This document shows, piece by piece, positions 36,291 through 45,179 of a stretch of DNA of 64,000 bases (within the stretch, counting starts at the first letter, position 1; every line of letters starts with the position of its first letter). The stretch is from Kiloniellaceae bacterium. Lineage in GTDB: Bacteria; Pseudomonadota; Alphaproteobacteria; Kiloniellales; J153. The stretch spans positions 1 through 64,000 of the forward strand of contig JAJFGJ010000022.1 in NCBI GenBank assembly GCA_021776175.1, read 5' to 3'. The notes under the pieces are model-generated. The model did not search any database, was not told the origin of the DNA, and saw nothing but the letters and a program-made list of their open reading frames with translations. Made by a program: the position numbers and the translations under genes.

Positions 36291-37517
36291 ATGTGGGACG
36301 CGCTTTGGATCGGCGGCCGCTTGGCGACCATGGCGGCGGAGAACGCCTCGCCCTACGGCGCGATCGAGGATGGCGCGATCGCGGTCACCGGAGGCAAAAT
36401 CGCCTGGGTCGGTTCCCGTGAAGAGCTTCCCGGCCCACCTGAGAGCCTGGCCCGCGCGGTTCACCGCCTGGACGGCCGCTGGCTGACACCGGGTCTGATC
36501 GACTGTCACACCCATCTGGTTTATGGCGGAGACCGGGCGCGGGAGTTCGAGCAACGCCTCGAGGGCGCCAGTTACGAGGAAATCGCGCGCGCCGGGGGCG
36601 GTATCGTCTCGACCGTGCGCGCGACCCGCGCGGCGGATGAAGACACCCTGACCGCGACCGCGAAAAGCCGTCTGTCGGCGTTACTGGCCGAGGGCGTGAC
36701 CACGGTCGAGATCAAGTCCGGCTATGGCCTGGACCTCGAGAACGAGTTGAAGCAACTTCGCGTGGCGCGGCGCCTGGGCGATGACCTGCCGGTCACCGTC
36801 AGGACGACCTTCCTGGGCGCCCACGCCGTGCCGCCGGAATACAAGGACCGCGCGGCGGAATACATCGACGCCGTCGTCGCCATGATGCCGGAAGTCGCGG
36901 CCTCCGGCCTGGCCGATGCGGTCGATGCCTTTTGCGAGAACATCGCCTTTACCGCCGAGCAAACCGCGCGGGTCTTCGAGGCGGCACGGGCGCACGGCTT
37001 GCCGGTCAAGCTGCACGCGGATCAGCTATCGGACTTGGGCGGCGCCACCCTCGTGGCCCGCTTCCAGGGCCTGTCGGCGGATCACTTGGAATACACCGGC
37101 GAGGCGGGCGTTGCGGCCATGGCCCGGGCGGGCACGGTCGCGGTGCTTCTGCCGGGCGCCTTTTATACCCTGCGCGAAACCAAGCAGCCGCCCATCGAGG
37201 CGCTGCGCCAAGCCAAGGTTCCCATCGCCCTGGCCAGCGACAGCAATCCCGGCAGCGCCCCGGTCACCTCCCTGCTGCTGATGATCAATATGGCCTGCAC
37301 CCTGTTCCGCCTGACCCCCGAGGAAGCCTTGCTCGGCGTCACCCGCCACGGCGCGCGCGCCCTTGGCTTGTCTGCCAGCCACGGCACGCTGGAAACGGGA
37401 AAGGCCGCCGACTTCGCCATATGGGACATCGAGCGCCCGGCCGAACTGGCCTACCGGATCGGTTTCAACCCCTTGGCCAAAGTGGTCAAGGGCGGCGTGG
37501 TGCGCGGGACAGCTTGA
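36291..37517 (+). CDS. hutI: Imidazolonepropionase
   Basis: Hydrolyses imidazolone-5-propionate to formimino-glutamate, the step before HutF. The 408-residue protein begins [14 protein letters not shown] and has [18 protein letters not shown] (metal HxH, about residues 66-83). It continues with [42 protein letters not shown] (metal His) and [13 protein letters not shown] (metal Asp), all typical. hutH and hutU are not in the window. It is followed by an EamA transporter gene 18 bases later. Confidence 0.92.
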   Translation: MWDALWIGGRLATMAAENASPYGAIEDGAIAVTGGKIAWVGSREELPGPPESLARAVHRLDGRWLTPGLIDCHTHLVYGGDRAREFEQRLEGASYEEIARAGGGIVSTVRATRAADEDTLTATAKSRLSALLAEGVTTVEIKSGYGLDLENELKQLRVARRLGDDLPVTVRTTFLGAHAVPPEYKDRAAEYIDAVVAMMPEVAASGLADAVDAFCENIAFTAEQTARVFEAARAHGLPVKLHADQLSDLGGATLVARFQGLSADHLEYTGEAGVAAMARAGTVAVLLPGAFYTLRETKQPPIEALRQAKVPIALASDSNPGSAPVTSLLLMINMACTLFRLTPEEALLGVTRHGARALGLSASHGTLETGKAADFAIWDIERPAELAYRIGFNPLAKVVKGGVVRGTA

Positions 37518-37535
37518 GCCGAAGGTGACTCACCC

Positions 37536-38441
37536 GTGAACCAGACGCCGCCCGGCACCCGCGATTACGCCTTGCTGGTTCTCTTAGCCGCGATCTGGGG
37601 CAGCAGCTTTCTGGTCATCAAGCTTGGGGTCGAGACGATACCGGCCGCGAGTTTGACCTTGGCGCGGCTGGCCCTTGCCGCGGTTTTCTTGGCCGGCGTG
37701 GCGCGCATGGCGGGGCAATCCATGCCGAGGGGCTTGCGCGTCTGGGGCCTCATCTGCCTGGCCGGATTGACCGGGAACGCCCTGCCCTTCACCCTGATAG
37801 CCTGGGGCGAGGAAGGCATCGACAGCGGCCTGGCGGCGATCCTGATGGCGGTCATGCCGCTGACCACGGTGTTGCTCGCCCACCTCTTCACCAGGGACGA
37901 GAAGATGACCCCCCGCAAGGCCTTGGGTGTGTGCCTCGGCATCGCCGGGTTGGCCGTCCTGATCGGACCGGAGAAACTAACCCAATTGGGTGAGAATACG
38001 GTGCGTCAACTGGCGGTTGCCGGGGCCGCGTTTTGCTATGGCATCAATGCCATCGTCACCAAGAGCCTGATCGGACAGCCCCGGCGTGCCCTGGCCGCCG
38101 CGCTCATGGTGGTTTCTACCTTTATGATGGTGCCGTTCAGCCTGTTCTTCGACCAGCCCTGGACGCTTTCCTGGAGCGCGGAATCGCTGACCATCCTCGC
38201 GGTCCTGGGAATCCTGCACACCGCCGTCGGAACCCTGATCATGTTGGCCCTGATACGCCGTCAGGGCGCCTCGTTCTTTGCCCAGATCAACTTCATGATA
38301 CCGCTGTTCGGCGTCCTGTTCGGCGCCTTGATCCTTCTCGAGCGACCGCCACCGAACGCCTATGGGGCGCTGGCGATCATTCTGTTGGGCGTGGCCATCG
38401 CGCGCGGCCGTAGGCGGGCCACCTCCGGCGCCAAGGCATAG
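37536..38441 (+). CDS. EamA/DMT-family transporter
   Basis: A 301-residue protein with ten predicted transmembrane helices in two EamA repeats (about residues 10-140 and 150-285). Helix 1 is LLVLLAAIWGSSFLVIKLGV, the standard W-G-S-S motif. The second repeat has GAAFCYGINAIVTKSLIG and IPLFGVLFGALILLE. GTG start at 37536, 18 bases after hutI, probably cotranscribed. It may export a metabolite linked to histidine or ammonia, but the substrate cannot be read from the sequence. Confidence 0.83.
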   Translation: MNQTPPGTRDYALLVLLAAIWGSSFLVIKLGVETIPAASLTLARLALAAVFLAGVARMAGQSMPRGLRVWGLICLAGLTGNALPFTLIAWGEEGIDSGLAAILMAVMPLTTVLLAHLFTRDEKMTPRKALGVCLGIAGLAVLIGPEKLTQLGENTVRQLAVAGAAFCYGINAIVTKSLIGQPRRALAAALMVVSTFMMVPFSLFFDQPWTLSWSAESLTILAVLGILHTAVGTLIMLALIRRQGASFFAQINFMIPLFGVLFGALILLERPPPNAYGALAIILLGVAIARGRRRATSGAKA

Positions 38442-38666
38442 ACACCGGCATTCGCGCCATGCAATACGAGGAAATTAACCAAGAACTCGCGATAAATTAA
38501 ATACATTGCACCATTATACTTAATACAACCATACATACCTTCATCAGTTGATGCTGTTATCTTTATTTATTATATGATTATTAATACAGAATTGACTAAC
38601 TAAGCACACAATTTCAATCATTATTTCCGGATTTACGATTCAGGTCCGCAGGGACGATTGCTCTAA
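38442..38666. other. AT-rich intergenic region before the histidine kinase
   Basis: A 225-base gap in which about 38480-38640 is strongly AT-rich against a GC-rich background. It carries runs such as TTATCTTTATTTATTATATG and no open frame. It probably contains the kinase promoter and may be a site for AT-preferring proteins such as MucR or IHF, both encoded in the window. No hairpin terminator follows the EamA gene. Confidence 0.5.
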
Positions 38667-40250
38667 ATGTTTAAACTGCTGCGGTATTTCTCCCTGACAA
38701 GCGCCGTGGTCGTGGTGATCGCGACGGTGTGCGTGATAACCCTGTACCGGCACATCGCAGTCGACGACATCGTCGCCTCGGCGGAGGCCGAGAACGCTGG
38801 CTTGGCGCAATCTTTCGCCGATCGGATTTGGCCCGCCTTCGCACCCCATTTCGATTCCGTCGACGGCACCAACCTGGAAGCCTTGCGAACCAATGTCGAG
38901 ACGACCGCGTTACAACTATCGCTGGAGAGCCTGACCCGGGGCCTGCCGGTCTTGAAAGTCCGGATCTATACCGCGGAAGGATATCTCGCGTTCTCTTCCT
39001 TGATCGAGGAAATTGGGCGCCCGGGATTGGAGCATGGCCCGGCCATTTCCACAGCCTTGTCTGGAACCGTTTCCAGTGCCCTCATACGCCGCGACGATTA
39101 CGCGATGCCGTCCGGGGCCCTCAAGGACCGCTACTTGGTCGAGACCCATTTGCCTATCATGGGCGACGGCGAAACGGTCCAGGGCATCTTCGAACTTCAT
39201 ACCGACGTGACCGAGTTAATGGTGCGGATCCGCGACACGATATCCGGTATGGTGATCGTGATCCTGCTCGCCTCTTGTTCGCTGTACGGGGCGCTATTCT
39301 TAATCGTTCGCCGCGCCGACAGGATCATGAAGGAACAGTACCAGGACCTGCTGAGCAGCCGCGAGAGTATCCAGGCCCGCAATAATGAGCTTCAACAAGA
39401 AATCACGGAACGCATCCGCGTTGAAAAGGCGCTGATATCCGCCAGCGAAGCCGCCGAGGCCGCGAGCAAGGCCAAATCCGAATTCCTGGCCAACATGAGC
39501 CACGAACTGCGCACGCCGCTCAACGCCGTGATCGGGTTCTCGGAAACCATGGCGCAAGAAGTGTTCGGACCGATCCGCAACAAAAAATATACCGGCTATA
39601 TCCGCGACATCGGCGATTCCGGGCGGCACCTTCTGACGATCATCAACGACATCCTCGATCTTTCCAAGATCGATGCCGGCGAGGACGATATGGATGAGAG
39701 CGTCATCGAGATCGGTGAAAATATCTCGTCCTGCATGACGCTGGTTCGGAACTGGGCCGATAAGGCCGACATATCCTTGAGTACCGATCTGCCGGCGGAG
39801 CGCATAGAGATTCAGGCCGATGCGCGAAAATTCAGGCAGATCCTCCTAAACCTGGTTTCCAACGCCATCAAGTTCACACCCGGCGGGGGCACGGTCGGCA
39901 TCAAGGCCTGGAGCGTCGAAGCGGGCGGCTGCGTGGTCCAGGTGTCCGACAACGGCATCGGCATGTCACCGGCCGACATTCCTAAGGCGCTGGCTGTCTT
40001 CGGCCAAGTCGATAGCGGGCTGGCCCGGCAATTCGAGGGCACCGGCTTGGGCCTGCCGCTGGCCAAGCGCTTCGCGGATTTGCATGGGGCGACATTGGAT
40101 ATCGAAAGCAATCTTGGTGCCGGTACGACCGTGACGGTGTGCTTTGGCGCCTGTATCGAGGCGCCCCTCGTGGACGAGACACCGGCGCGGGACAGCGAAC
40201 CGGCGGCGCACGGCTACGACGCTCCCGCCGCGGCCCGCCTGGCCGGCTAG
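38667..40250 (+). CDS. Membrane sensor histidine kinase (PleC-like)
   Basis: A 527-residue two-component kinase. TM1 spans about residues 8-28 and TM2 about 195-215, enclosing a periplasmic sensor region of about 165 residues. A coiled-coil follows (217-268), then His[22 protein letters not shown] with phosphoacceptor His279. HATPase: NLVSNAIKF (N box), VSDNGIGM (G1), [18 protein letters not shown] (G2). The C-terminal tail is short, with no receiver domain. The H-box flank through [12 protein letters not shown] resembles the PleC/DivJ group. No cognate response regulator is adjacent, so it is an orphan. Confidence 0.87.
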   Translation: MFKLLRYFSLTSAVVVVIATVCVITLYRHIAVDDIVASAEAENAGLAQSFADRIWPAFAPHFDSVDGTNLEALRTNVETTALQLSLESLTRGLPVLKVRIYTAEGYLAFSSLIEEIGRPGLEHGPAISTALSGTVSSALIRRDDYAMPSGALKDRYLVETHLPIMGDGETVQGIFELHTDVTELMVRIRDTISGMVIVILLASCSLYGALFLIVRRADRIMKEQYQDLLSSRESIQARNNELQQEITERIRVEKALISASEAAEAASKAKSEFLANMSHELRTPLNAVIGFSETMAQEVFGPIRNKKYTGYIRDIGDSGRHLLTIINDILDLSKIDAGEDDMDESVIEIGENISSCMTLVRNWADKADISLSTDLPAERIEIQADARKFRQILLNLVSNAIKFTPGGGTVGIKAWSVEAGGCVVQVSDNGIGMSPADIPKALAVFGQVDSGLARQFEGTGLGLPLAKRFADLHGATLDIESNLGAGTTVTVCFGACIEAPLVDETPARDSEPAAHGYDAPAAARLAG

Positions 40251-40278
40251 GTCGATCCTGTCCAGATATCGAAAGAAA

Positions 40279-40355
40279 TGGTCGGAGCGGCAGGATTCGA
40301 ACCTGCGACCCCTTGGCCCCCAGCCAAGTGCGCTACCAGACTGCGCCACGCTCCG
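40279..40355 (-). tRNA. tRNA-Pro (GGG)
   Basis: A 77-base cloverleaf with CCA encoded. The acceptor stem pairs CGGAGCG with CGCTCCG (C1-G72, as usual for bacterial tRNA-Pro). The anticodon arm CTTGG-CTGGGGG-CCAAG gives anticodon GGG, reading CCC/CCU. The T arm is GCAGG-TTCGAAT-CCTGC and the discriminator is A followed by CCA. It is convergent with the histidine kinase gene. Confidence 0.95.
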
Positions 40356-40398
40356 CCGCCGTGCCGGCCCGAACTGGCCCGCCTAGCCGCAAGACCCC

Positions 40399-40427
40399 TA
40401 TATAACCATGGGCCAAGGGCCTGGCAA
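40399..40427 (-). promoter_or_regulatory. Promoter of tRNA-Pro
   Basis: Reading the minus strand, TTGCCA (40422-40427) and TATATA (40399-40404) are separated by exactly 17 bases, a good sigma-70 promoter. The mature tRNA begins 43 bases downstream of the -10 box, leaving a short 5' leader for RNase P. Confidence 0.6.
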
Positions 40428-40517
40428 TGCGGCCGATGCGGAGTGAGCGCATGACAGGCACGAAGATGCCGGCGGAGCCATGGATTCTGAAATTGACCGC
40501 GATTAAAGCCGCCGATT

Positions 40518-40979
40518 CTACTTGGCGGCGCCTCGCAACATGTCGCGCAATTCACACAATTCCGCGATCAGGGTTTGCATATCGCCCGTGTCCAGGTTCT
40601 TCGCCATCCTGGTGGGTCTTGCCGGCGCCGAGGCTTTGACTCCTTTGGCCGAGGCCAGCGAGGCCGCCGTTTTCAGCTGCCCCTCGCGCATCAAGCGTTG
40701 CACGCCCTTGATGGTGTAGCCGTCGGCATAAAGAAGGTTGCGGATTTGCCGGATCAGGTCGATGTCCTCCGGCCGGTAATAACGCCGCCCGCCGCCGCGT
40801 TTAAGCGGCCGCACGGTCGAGAACTTGGTCTCCCAAAATCGCAAGACGTGTTGCGGCACGTCCAATTGCTCCGCGACTTCGCTAATGGTGCGAAACGCGG
40901 AAGCTGATTTTGTGGCGGGTTTTTTCTCGGACAGGGGGGCGGCGGGTTCCCCGGAATGCGCGGTCAAGATGTTTGCCAT
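40518..40979 (-). CDS. MerR-family transcriptional regulator
   Basis: A 153-residue regulator. Residues about 28-98 form the winged helix MerR domain: [54 protein letters not shown] and [12 protein letters not shown]. The remainder is a short Ala/Lys-rich tail without metal-binding cysteines. It lies directly downstream of ihfA, a pairing conserved in alphaproteobacteria, and probably in the same transcript. Effector and targets are unknown. Confidence 0.85.
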   Translation of the reverse strand: MANILTAHSGEPAAPLSEKKPATKSASAFRTISEVAEQLDVPQHVLRFWETKFSTVRPLKRGGGRRYYRPEDIDLIRQIRNLLYADGYTIKGVQRLMREGQLKTAASLASAKGVKASAPARPTRMAKNLDTGDMQTLIAELCELRDMLRGAAK

Positions 40980-40985
40980 CGAGGG

Positions 40986-41297
40986 TTAACCGCGCGCTTT
41001 TGTGTGGGCGTCGTTAATCCGGTTCTTCATCACATGTGAAGCCCGGAACACGAGAACGCGCCGCGGTAAAATTGGGACCTCTTCGCCGGTTTTTGGATTC
41101 CGTCCCACGCGCTGGCCTTTTTCCCGGACAGAGAAGCTGCCGAAAGAAGACAGCTTAACCATCTCACCGCGGACCAAGGCATCGGAGATTTCGCTTAAGA
41201 CTGATTCCACCAAGTCGGCCGACTCATTGCGCGATAGTCCGACTTCCTGGTAGACCGCCTCGCCGAGATCGGCACGCGTAACCGTTCTTGGCGCCAT
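40986..41297 (-). CDS. ihfA: Integration host factor subunit alpha
   Basis: A 103-residue DNA-bending protein. [30 protein letters not shown] (split helices 1-2), [33 protein letters not shown] and [13 protein letters not shown] match IhfA, including the proline-tipped arm [11 protein letters not shown]. With IhfB it folds promoter and recombination DNA. It follows fabH in the plsX-fabH-ihfA-merR order, typical for alphaproteobacteria; there is a 143-base gap to fabH, so it may also have its own promoter. Confidence 0.93.
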   Translation of the reverse strand: MAPRTVTRADLGEAVYQEVGLSRNESADLVESVLSEISDALVRGEMVKLSSFGSFSVREKGQRVGRNPKTGEEVPILPRRVLVFRASHVMKNRINDAHTKARG

Positions 41298-41440
41298 TTT
41301 ATATCCCCTGTCCTATCTAATTTCAGTAACGGTACCGCAAGCCGTCGAAACGGTCAATTACCCATCAACGTCCAGGGGGAAATCCACGTGACATGGGCAC
41401 GCGGCAAAGCGTCTAGAAGCAAGGCGGCCGACGGCGATAC

Positions 41441-42415
41441 CTACCAACGTAACAGAGCGCTACCCCAGGTAAAGCCACCGCCCATCGCCTCGGTCATAAT
41501 CAGATCGCCGCGCTGAACGCGCCCATCGGCGACGGCCTCGCACAATGCCAGTGGGATCGACGCGGCGGAGGTATTTGCGTGACGATCGACCGTGACGACG
41601 ACCCGATCGCGCGGCAGGTTGAGACGGCGCGCCATGGCCTCGATGATACGAAGGTTAGCCTGATGAGGCACCAGCCAATCGATATCGCCAGGTGTCAGCC
41701 CGTTCGCTTCCAAGGCCGCGTCGATAGCCTCGCTCATGCGTACAACGGCATGGCGGAAAACCTCTCGGCCCTCCATACGCAAATGGCCGACGGTGCCGGT
41801 TGACGACGGGCCGCCATCGACATAAAGGGCATCGTGATGACGGCCGTCCGAATATAGGTGCGTGGATAGGACCCCCGAATCGCTGTTGGAACCGTTGCCC
41901 TTCTCGGCACGCAGCACGACCGCCCCAGCGCCATCGCCGAACAAAACGCAGGTCGATCGGTCGTCCCAGTCGAGAATGCGCGAAAAGGTCTCGGCGCCCA
42001 CCACCAGCGCTGTCTTGGCCTGCCCGAGCCGAAGAAAGTTATCGGCGACGGAAAGGCCGAAAACGAACCCCGCGCAGACCGCCTGCACATCGAAAGCAGC
42101 ACCCCTTTCCATGCCTAGCTGCGCTTGTATGCGCGTGGCGGCGGAGGGAAAGGTCTCATCGGGCGTTGAGGTCGCGCAGACGATCAGGTCGATGTCTTCA
42201 GCCCGCATCCCCGCCATGTCCAGCGCCGCCTGGGCGGCACGCGTGCCCATGCTGGAAGTTAGCTCGCCCTCGGCCGCGAAACGCCGCTCCTGGATCCCGG
42301 TGCGCTGCTGGATCCATTCATCCGAGGTATCCACCGTCTTGGCCAGTTCGGCGTTGGTCACGACGCGGGCCGGCAGGTAGCCGCCGCAACCGGCGACCAA
42401 TGAACGCCATAGCAT
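41441..42415 (-). CDS. fabH: Beta-ketoacyl-ACP synthase III
   Basis: Starts fatty-acid synthesis by condensing acetyl-CoA with malonyl-ACP. The 324-residue protein has the active-site cysteine Cys114 in [12 protein letters not shown]. The histidine is in [12 protein letters not shown] and the asparagine in [15 protein letters not shown], giving the complete Cys-His-Asn triad. The N-terminus [13 protein letters not shown] is typical. Its start overlaps the plsX stop (TAATG), so the two are translationally coupled. Confidence 0.94.
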   Translation of the reverse strand: MLWRSLVAGCGGYLPARVVTNAELAKTVDTSDEWIQQRTGIQERRFAAEGELTSSMGTRAAQAALDMAGMRAEDIDLIVCATSTPDETFPSAATRIQAQLGMERGAAFDVQAVCAGFVFGLSVADNFLRLGQAKTALVVGAETFSRILDWDDRSTCVLFGDGAGAVVLRAEKGNGSNSDSGVLSTHLYSDGRHHDALYVDGGPSSTGTVGHLRMEGREVFRHAVVRMSEAIDAALEANGLTPGDIDWLVPHQANLRIIEAMARRLNLPRDRVVVTVDRHANTSAASIPLALCEAVADGRVQRGDLIMTEAMGGGFTWGSALLRW

Positions 42416-43449
42416 TAGCCGTTCACCGCCTGTGCCTTGAGGGAAGGCAGACTTAAGTTCGCGAAATCGGTCCTCGTGCGTTCAACGATCCCATATTTCT
42501 TCATATCGATCGCGACGCCGATCGCGTTGGCGAACCCAAGCTCGTCGGTACCGCCGTGGCTTTTTACCGCGACGCCGTTCAGTCCCAGGAAAATCGCGCC
42601 GTTGTAGTGCCTGGGGTCGAGCCGTTTGCGCAGCTTGCGCATCGCGGAACGAGCGAGAAGATAGCCCAGGCCCGCCAGTAACGAAGACTTGAAGGTCCGC
42701 CGCATGTACTCGGAAATCAGCGACGCCGTGCCTTCGGCGGTCTTTAGCGCGACATTTCCGGTGAATCCGTCGGTGATCACGACATCGACCGAGCCCTTCG
42801 CGATATCGTCGCCCTCGATGAAGCCGACGAAATGCCCGGGCAGATCGGCATCCCGCAAGACCACACTGGCCTCCTGTAATGCCTCGTGCCCCTTCACCTC
42901 CTCCGAGCCGACGTTGAGCAAGCCAAAGCTAGGCTGCAGCACCCCGACGACACAGCGCGCGAACGCATTTCCCATCACCGCGAAATCAACCAGATTGCGG
43001 CTGTCGCACACCACGTTCGCCCCAAGGTCGAGCATCAAGGTCTCGCCTCGCAAGGTCGGGAAGAACGCGGCGATGGCCGGGCGGGCGACACCGGGCAAGG
43101 TTTTCAGCACGAACTTCGCCATGGCCATGAGAGCGCCGGTGTTCCCGGCCGAGACGACGACGTCCGCTGTTCCCTCGCGCACCGAATTGATCGCCAGGCG
43201 CATGCTGGAATTCCGCCCCGAGCGCAAGGCGATCGAGGGCTTATCGTCGCCGAGCACCACATCGTCGGTATGGACCAGCGTGGTCACTGCTTTCAGGCTG
43301 GCCAGCTTATCCAAAAACGGGCGAAGCTCGGGCTCACGTCCAAACATCAGAAAATCGACTTCGGGATAACGCTCGCGGGCAATGTTGGCGCCCCGAATCA
43401 CCATGCCGGGCGCGTCGTCGCCGCCCATGGCGTCCAGTGCTATTGTCAT
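42415..43449 (-). CDS. plsX: Phosphate acyltransferase
   Basis: Makes acyl-phosphate from acyl-ACP for phospholipid synthesis with PlsY. It has 344 residues from the ATG at 43449 ([15 protein letters not shown], the family's usual beginning); in-frame starts at 43461 (GTG) and 43548 exist but add a tail overlapping rpmF. Motifs: [35 protein letters not shown] and [16 protein letters not shown]. It is coupled with fabH and follows rpmF, as in most proteobacteria. Confidence 0.93.
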   Translation of the reverse strand: MTIALDAMGGDDAPGMVIRGANIARERYPEVDFLMFGREPELRPFLDKLASLKAVTTLVHTDDVVLGDDKPSIALRSGRNSSMRLAINSVREGTADVVVSAGNTGALMAMAKFVLKTLPGVARPAIAAFFPTLRGETLMLDLGANVVCDSRNLVDFAVMGNAFARCVVGVLQPSFGLLNVGSEEVKGHEALQEASVVLRDADLPGHFVGFIEGDDIAKGSVDVVITDGFTGNVALKTAEGTASLISEYMRRTFKSSLLAGLGYLLARSAMRKLRKRLDPRHYNGAIFLGLNGVAVKSHGGTDELGFANAIGVAIDMKKYGIVERTRTDFANLSLPSLKAQAVNG

Positions 43450-43519
43450 TCGTGCGCTCACGGCGTCCCCGCTGCGTAATGGCGGCGAATTCGTTTCGCT
43501 CGCGCCCGGCCGATCTCGA

Positions 43520-43702
43520 TCAGACGCCTTCGACTTCGACAACCTCACGGCTGTCGTAGTAACCGCAGGCCGAACAGACGTGGTGGGGCCGCTTCAGTTC
43601 GCCACAGTTGGCACATTCGTTATGCGCGCCGGTCACCAGCGCTTGATGGGCTCTTCGCATACCGCGCTTGGAGCGCGTGATTTTAGACTTTGGAACTGCC
43701 AT
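43520..43702 (-). CDS. rpmF: 50S ribosomal protein L32
   Basis: A 60-residue ribosomal protein. [19 protein letters not shown] is the diagnostic N-terminus, and [20 protein letters not shown] holds the four-cysteine zinc site, so this is the zinc-containing form. It precedes plsX with about 70 bases to the chosen plsX start. In related genomes a DUF177/YceD gene precedes rpmF; none is visible here. Confidence 0.95.
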   Translation of the reverse strand: MAVPKSKITRSKRGMRRAHQALVTGAHNECANCGELKRPHHVCSACGYYDSREVVEVEGV

Positions 43703-43916
43703 GATTTCGACTCTCGCGTTTAGTCCGGACCGCTTAGGTCCGATTGTTACAAGCCCGCTTATTAGACAATATCCAGCCCCCCGGCAAGCCCGGCGCGAAG
43801 GCTGGACGGGTAACCTCCCGGAACCGGTGGCGGCCGTACGATTAACGCGGTTTCAGGACGCGGAAGGCCTCGAATGGGTGCCGCCCGCCTGGTATCGCCG
43901 GCCACGATCCTTGGTA

Positions 43917-44462
43917 TTAACCTCTCAAAACCGGCGGCGCGCCGAAAACCACCGCGCCGGCGGCCAAGGCGGGATAGCCTTGCGCCGCCAAAGCAGTTAC
44001 CTGCTCGCGGACATAGGCCGCCAAGGCCTCCAGGCACGCGGAAGATGGGTCCACAGTGCCATAGACGTTGCGGCGCAGCGCCACGCTCAGAGTGTCGTCA
44101 TCGCGGCTCAGGCCCGCCTCATAGGCGGCTATGCGGCCATAGAGCCCCTGAACCATGATCTTGACCCTGCGGCCAACCCCCAAATCCCCGGCCCCCATCT
44201 CCCGCAGGCTCTGATCCATATCGGCGAACATCAGATCGAATACCGCCTGGGCAAGCTCCGCCGACTCTGGATGGTCCCCCTTGAGACGATGCAACACGAG
44301 GAAAAGATGTAGAGAAATCAGATCGAAACGGCCATCGACCGTATCGGGAACGCCACACTCGGTATAGAAAATGGGCTGTCGTGCCTGGGCTACCAGCCTG
44401 GCGTAAAGTAAGGTGGCTGGCTCGTCGGTTCGTTTGCGCTTTAACAATCTATCCAAGACCAT
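43917..44462 (-). CDS. Ubiquinol-cytochrome c chaperone (CBP3/UQCC1) family protein
   Basis: A 181-residue protein (from ATG 44462; an earlier start at 44495 is possible) related to mitochondrial Cbp3, which helps cytochrome b synthesis and bc1 complex assembly. The family pattern is present: LYARLVAQARQPIFYTECGVPDTVDGRFDLISLHLFLVL (described in pieces: tyrosine/cysteine-containing first helix, then D-x-R-F-D-L-I-S-L-H), then FDLMFADMDQSLREMGAGDLGVGRRVKIM. It is a cytoplasmic or membrane-associated chaperone. It is divergent from bamE. rpmF lies downstream after 214 bases with no recognisable gene. Confidence 0.85.
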   Translation of the reverse strand: MVLDRLLKRKRTDEPATLLYARLVAQARQPIFYTECGVPDTVDGRFDLISLHLFLVLHRLKGDHPESAELAQAVFDLMFADMDQSLREMGAGDLGVGRRVKIMVQGLYGRIAAYEAGLSRDDDTLSVALRRNVYGTVDPSSACLEALAAYVREQVTALAAQGYPALAAGAVVFGAPPVLRG

Positions 44463-44577
44463 GGTCTTGCGGAAACCTCGCGGGTCCTGAAACATTGAGC
44501 TTGAAATGACAGGGTATCATTGTGTAATCAAGCACTAAGCGAATGACTTGAAACCACAGCCTAGGGGTGTGTAGCCG

Positions 44578-45066
44578 ATGGCTCTACATTTGCGCCTTCG
44601 CCGCGCCAGGCGTACTCCGGCGCCGGTATTAACTGGCATCCTCTTTGCTATCGGAGCTATCGGACTTAGCGCCTGCGCGGAAAATATCAACGTTCGCGGC
44701 AATATGCCCCTGGACGAGGATCTGGCCCGGATCGCGCCCGGCGTCCATTCGCGTAACGATGTCGCGCGGCTGCTCGGATCTCCCTCGTCCGTCTCCACCT
44801 TCGAAGAAAACAAGTGGTATTACATCGGGCAGAAGATGACTGAATTCGCCTTCTTCTCCCCCGAGGTCTTGGAACGTAAGGTCTTCGTCGTGTCCTTCGG
44901 CGACACCGGTACGGTGGAGGAAACGAAAACTCTCGGCCTGGCCGATGGCCAGGATATCGACCCGGTCGACAGGGTCACGCCGACCGAGGGCCGGAAGCTA
45001 AATGTCTTCCAGGAAATCTTCGGCAATATCGGCCGCTTCGGCAGCGCGGCCGGAAACCCGCAATAA
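44578..45066 (+). CDS. bamE: Outer-membrane protein assembly factor BamE
   Basis: A 162-residue lipoprotein of the BAM complex, anchored in the outer membrane's inner leaflet. The signal peptide ends in IGLSAC, lipobox cysteine about residue 33. The SmpA/OmlA fold follows: RIAPGVHSRNDVARLLGSPSSVSTFEENKWYYIG (typical G-x-x-R-x-x-V-x-x-L-L-G-x-P region), then KVFVVSFGDTGTV. It is divergent from the CBP3-type chaperone gene, a conserved alphaproteobacterial arrangement. Confidence 0.92.
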   Translation: MALHLRLRRARRTPAPVLTGILFAIGAIGLSACAENINVRGNMPLDEDLARIAPGVHSRNDVARLLGSPSSVSTFEENKWYYIGQKMTEFAFFSPEVLERKVFVVSFGDTGTVEETKTLGLADGQDIDPVDRVTPTEGRKLNVFQEIFGNIGRFGSAAGNPQ

Positions 45067-45128
45067 ACGCGCCGATACGTATCCGCGCTTAGGCCAAGCC
45101 GCGCAGATAACAACCCGGCCAAACGACA

Positions 45129-45156
45129 AACGCCCCGGAGATTTCTCCGGGGCGTT
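45129..45156. terminator. Bidirectional hairpin terminator between bamE and hppA
   Basis: A perfect 13-bp stem (AACGCCCCGGAGA and its complement, joined by TT) lies between the convergent ends of bamE and hppA. GC content is high, and short A/T-rich flanks occur on both sides, so it can terminate both transcripts. Confidence 0.8.
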
Positions 45157-45179
45157 CGCCGTTTCGGTCCTGACCCGAT

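Noticed and set aside
34821..36554. Longer hutF start (577 residues)
   Set aside because: The extra 117 residues cross the intergenic region and the hutI 5' end and have no family match; the ATG at 36203 fits HutF length.
43762..44037. 91-residue minus-strand frame between the cbp3-type gene and rpmF, as a DUF177 remnant
   Set aside because: It is Arg/Gly/Pro-rich, overlaps the chaperone gene and shows none of the DUF177 pattern.
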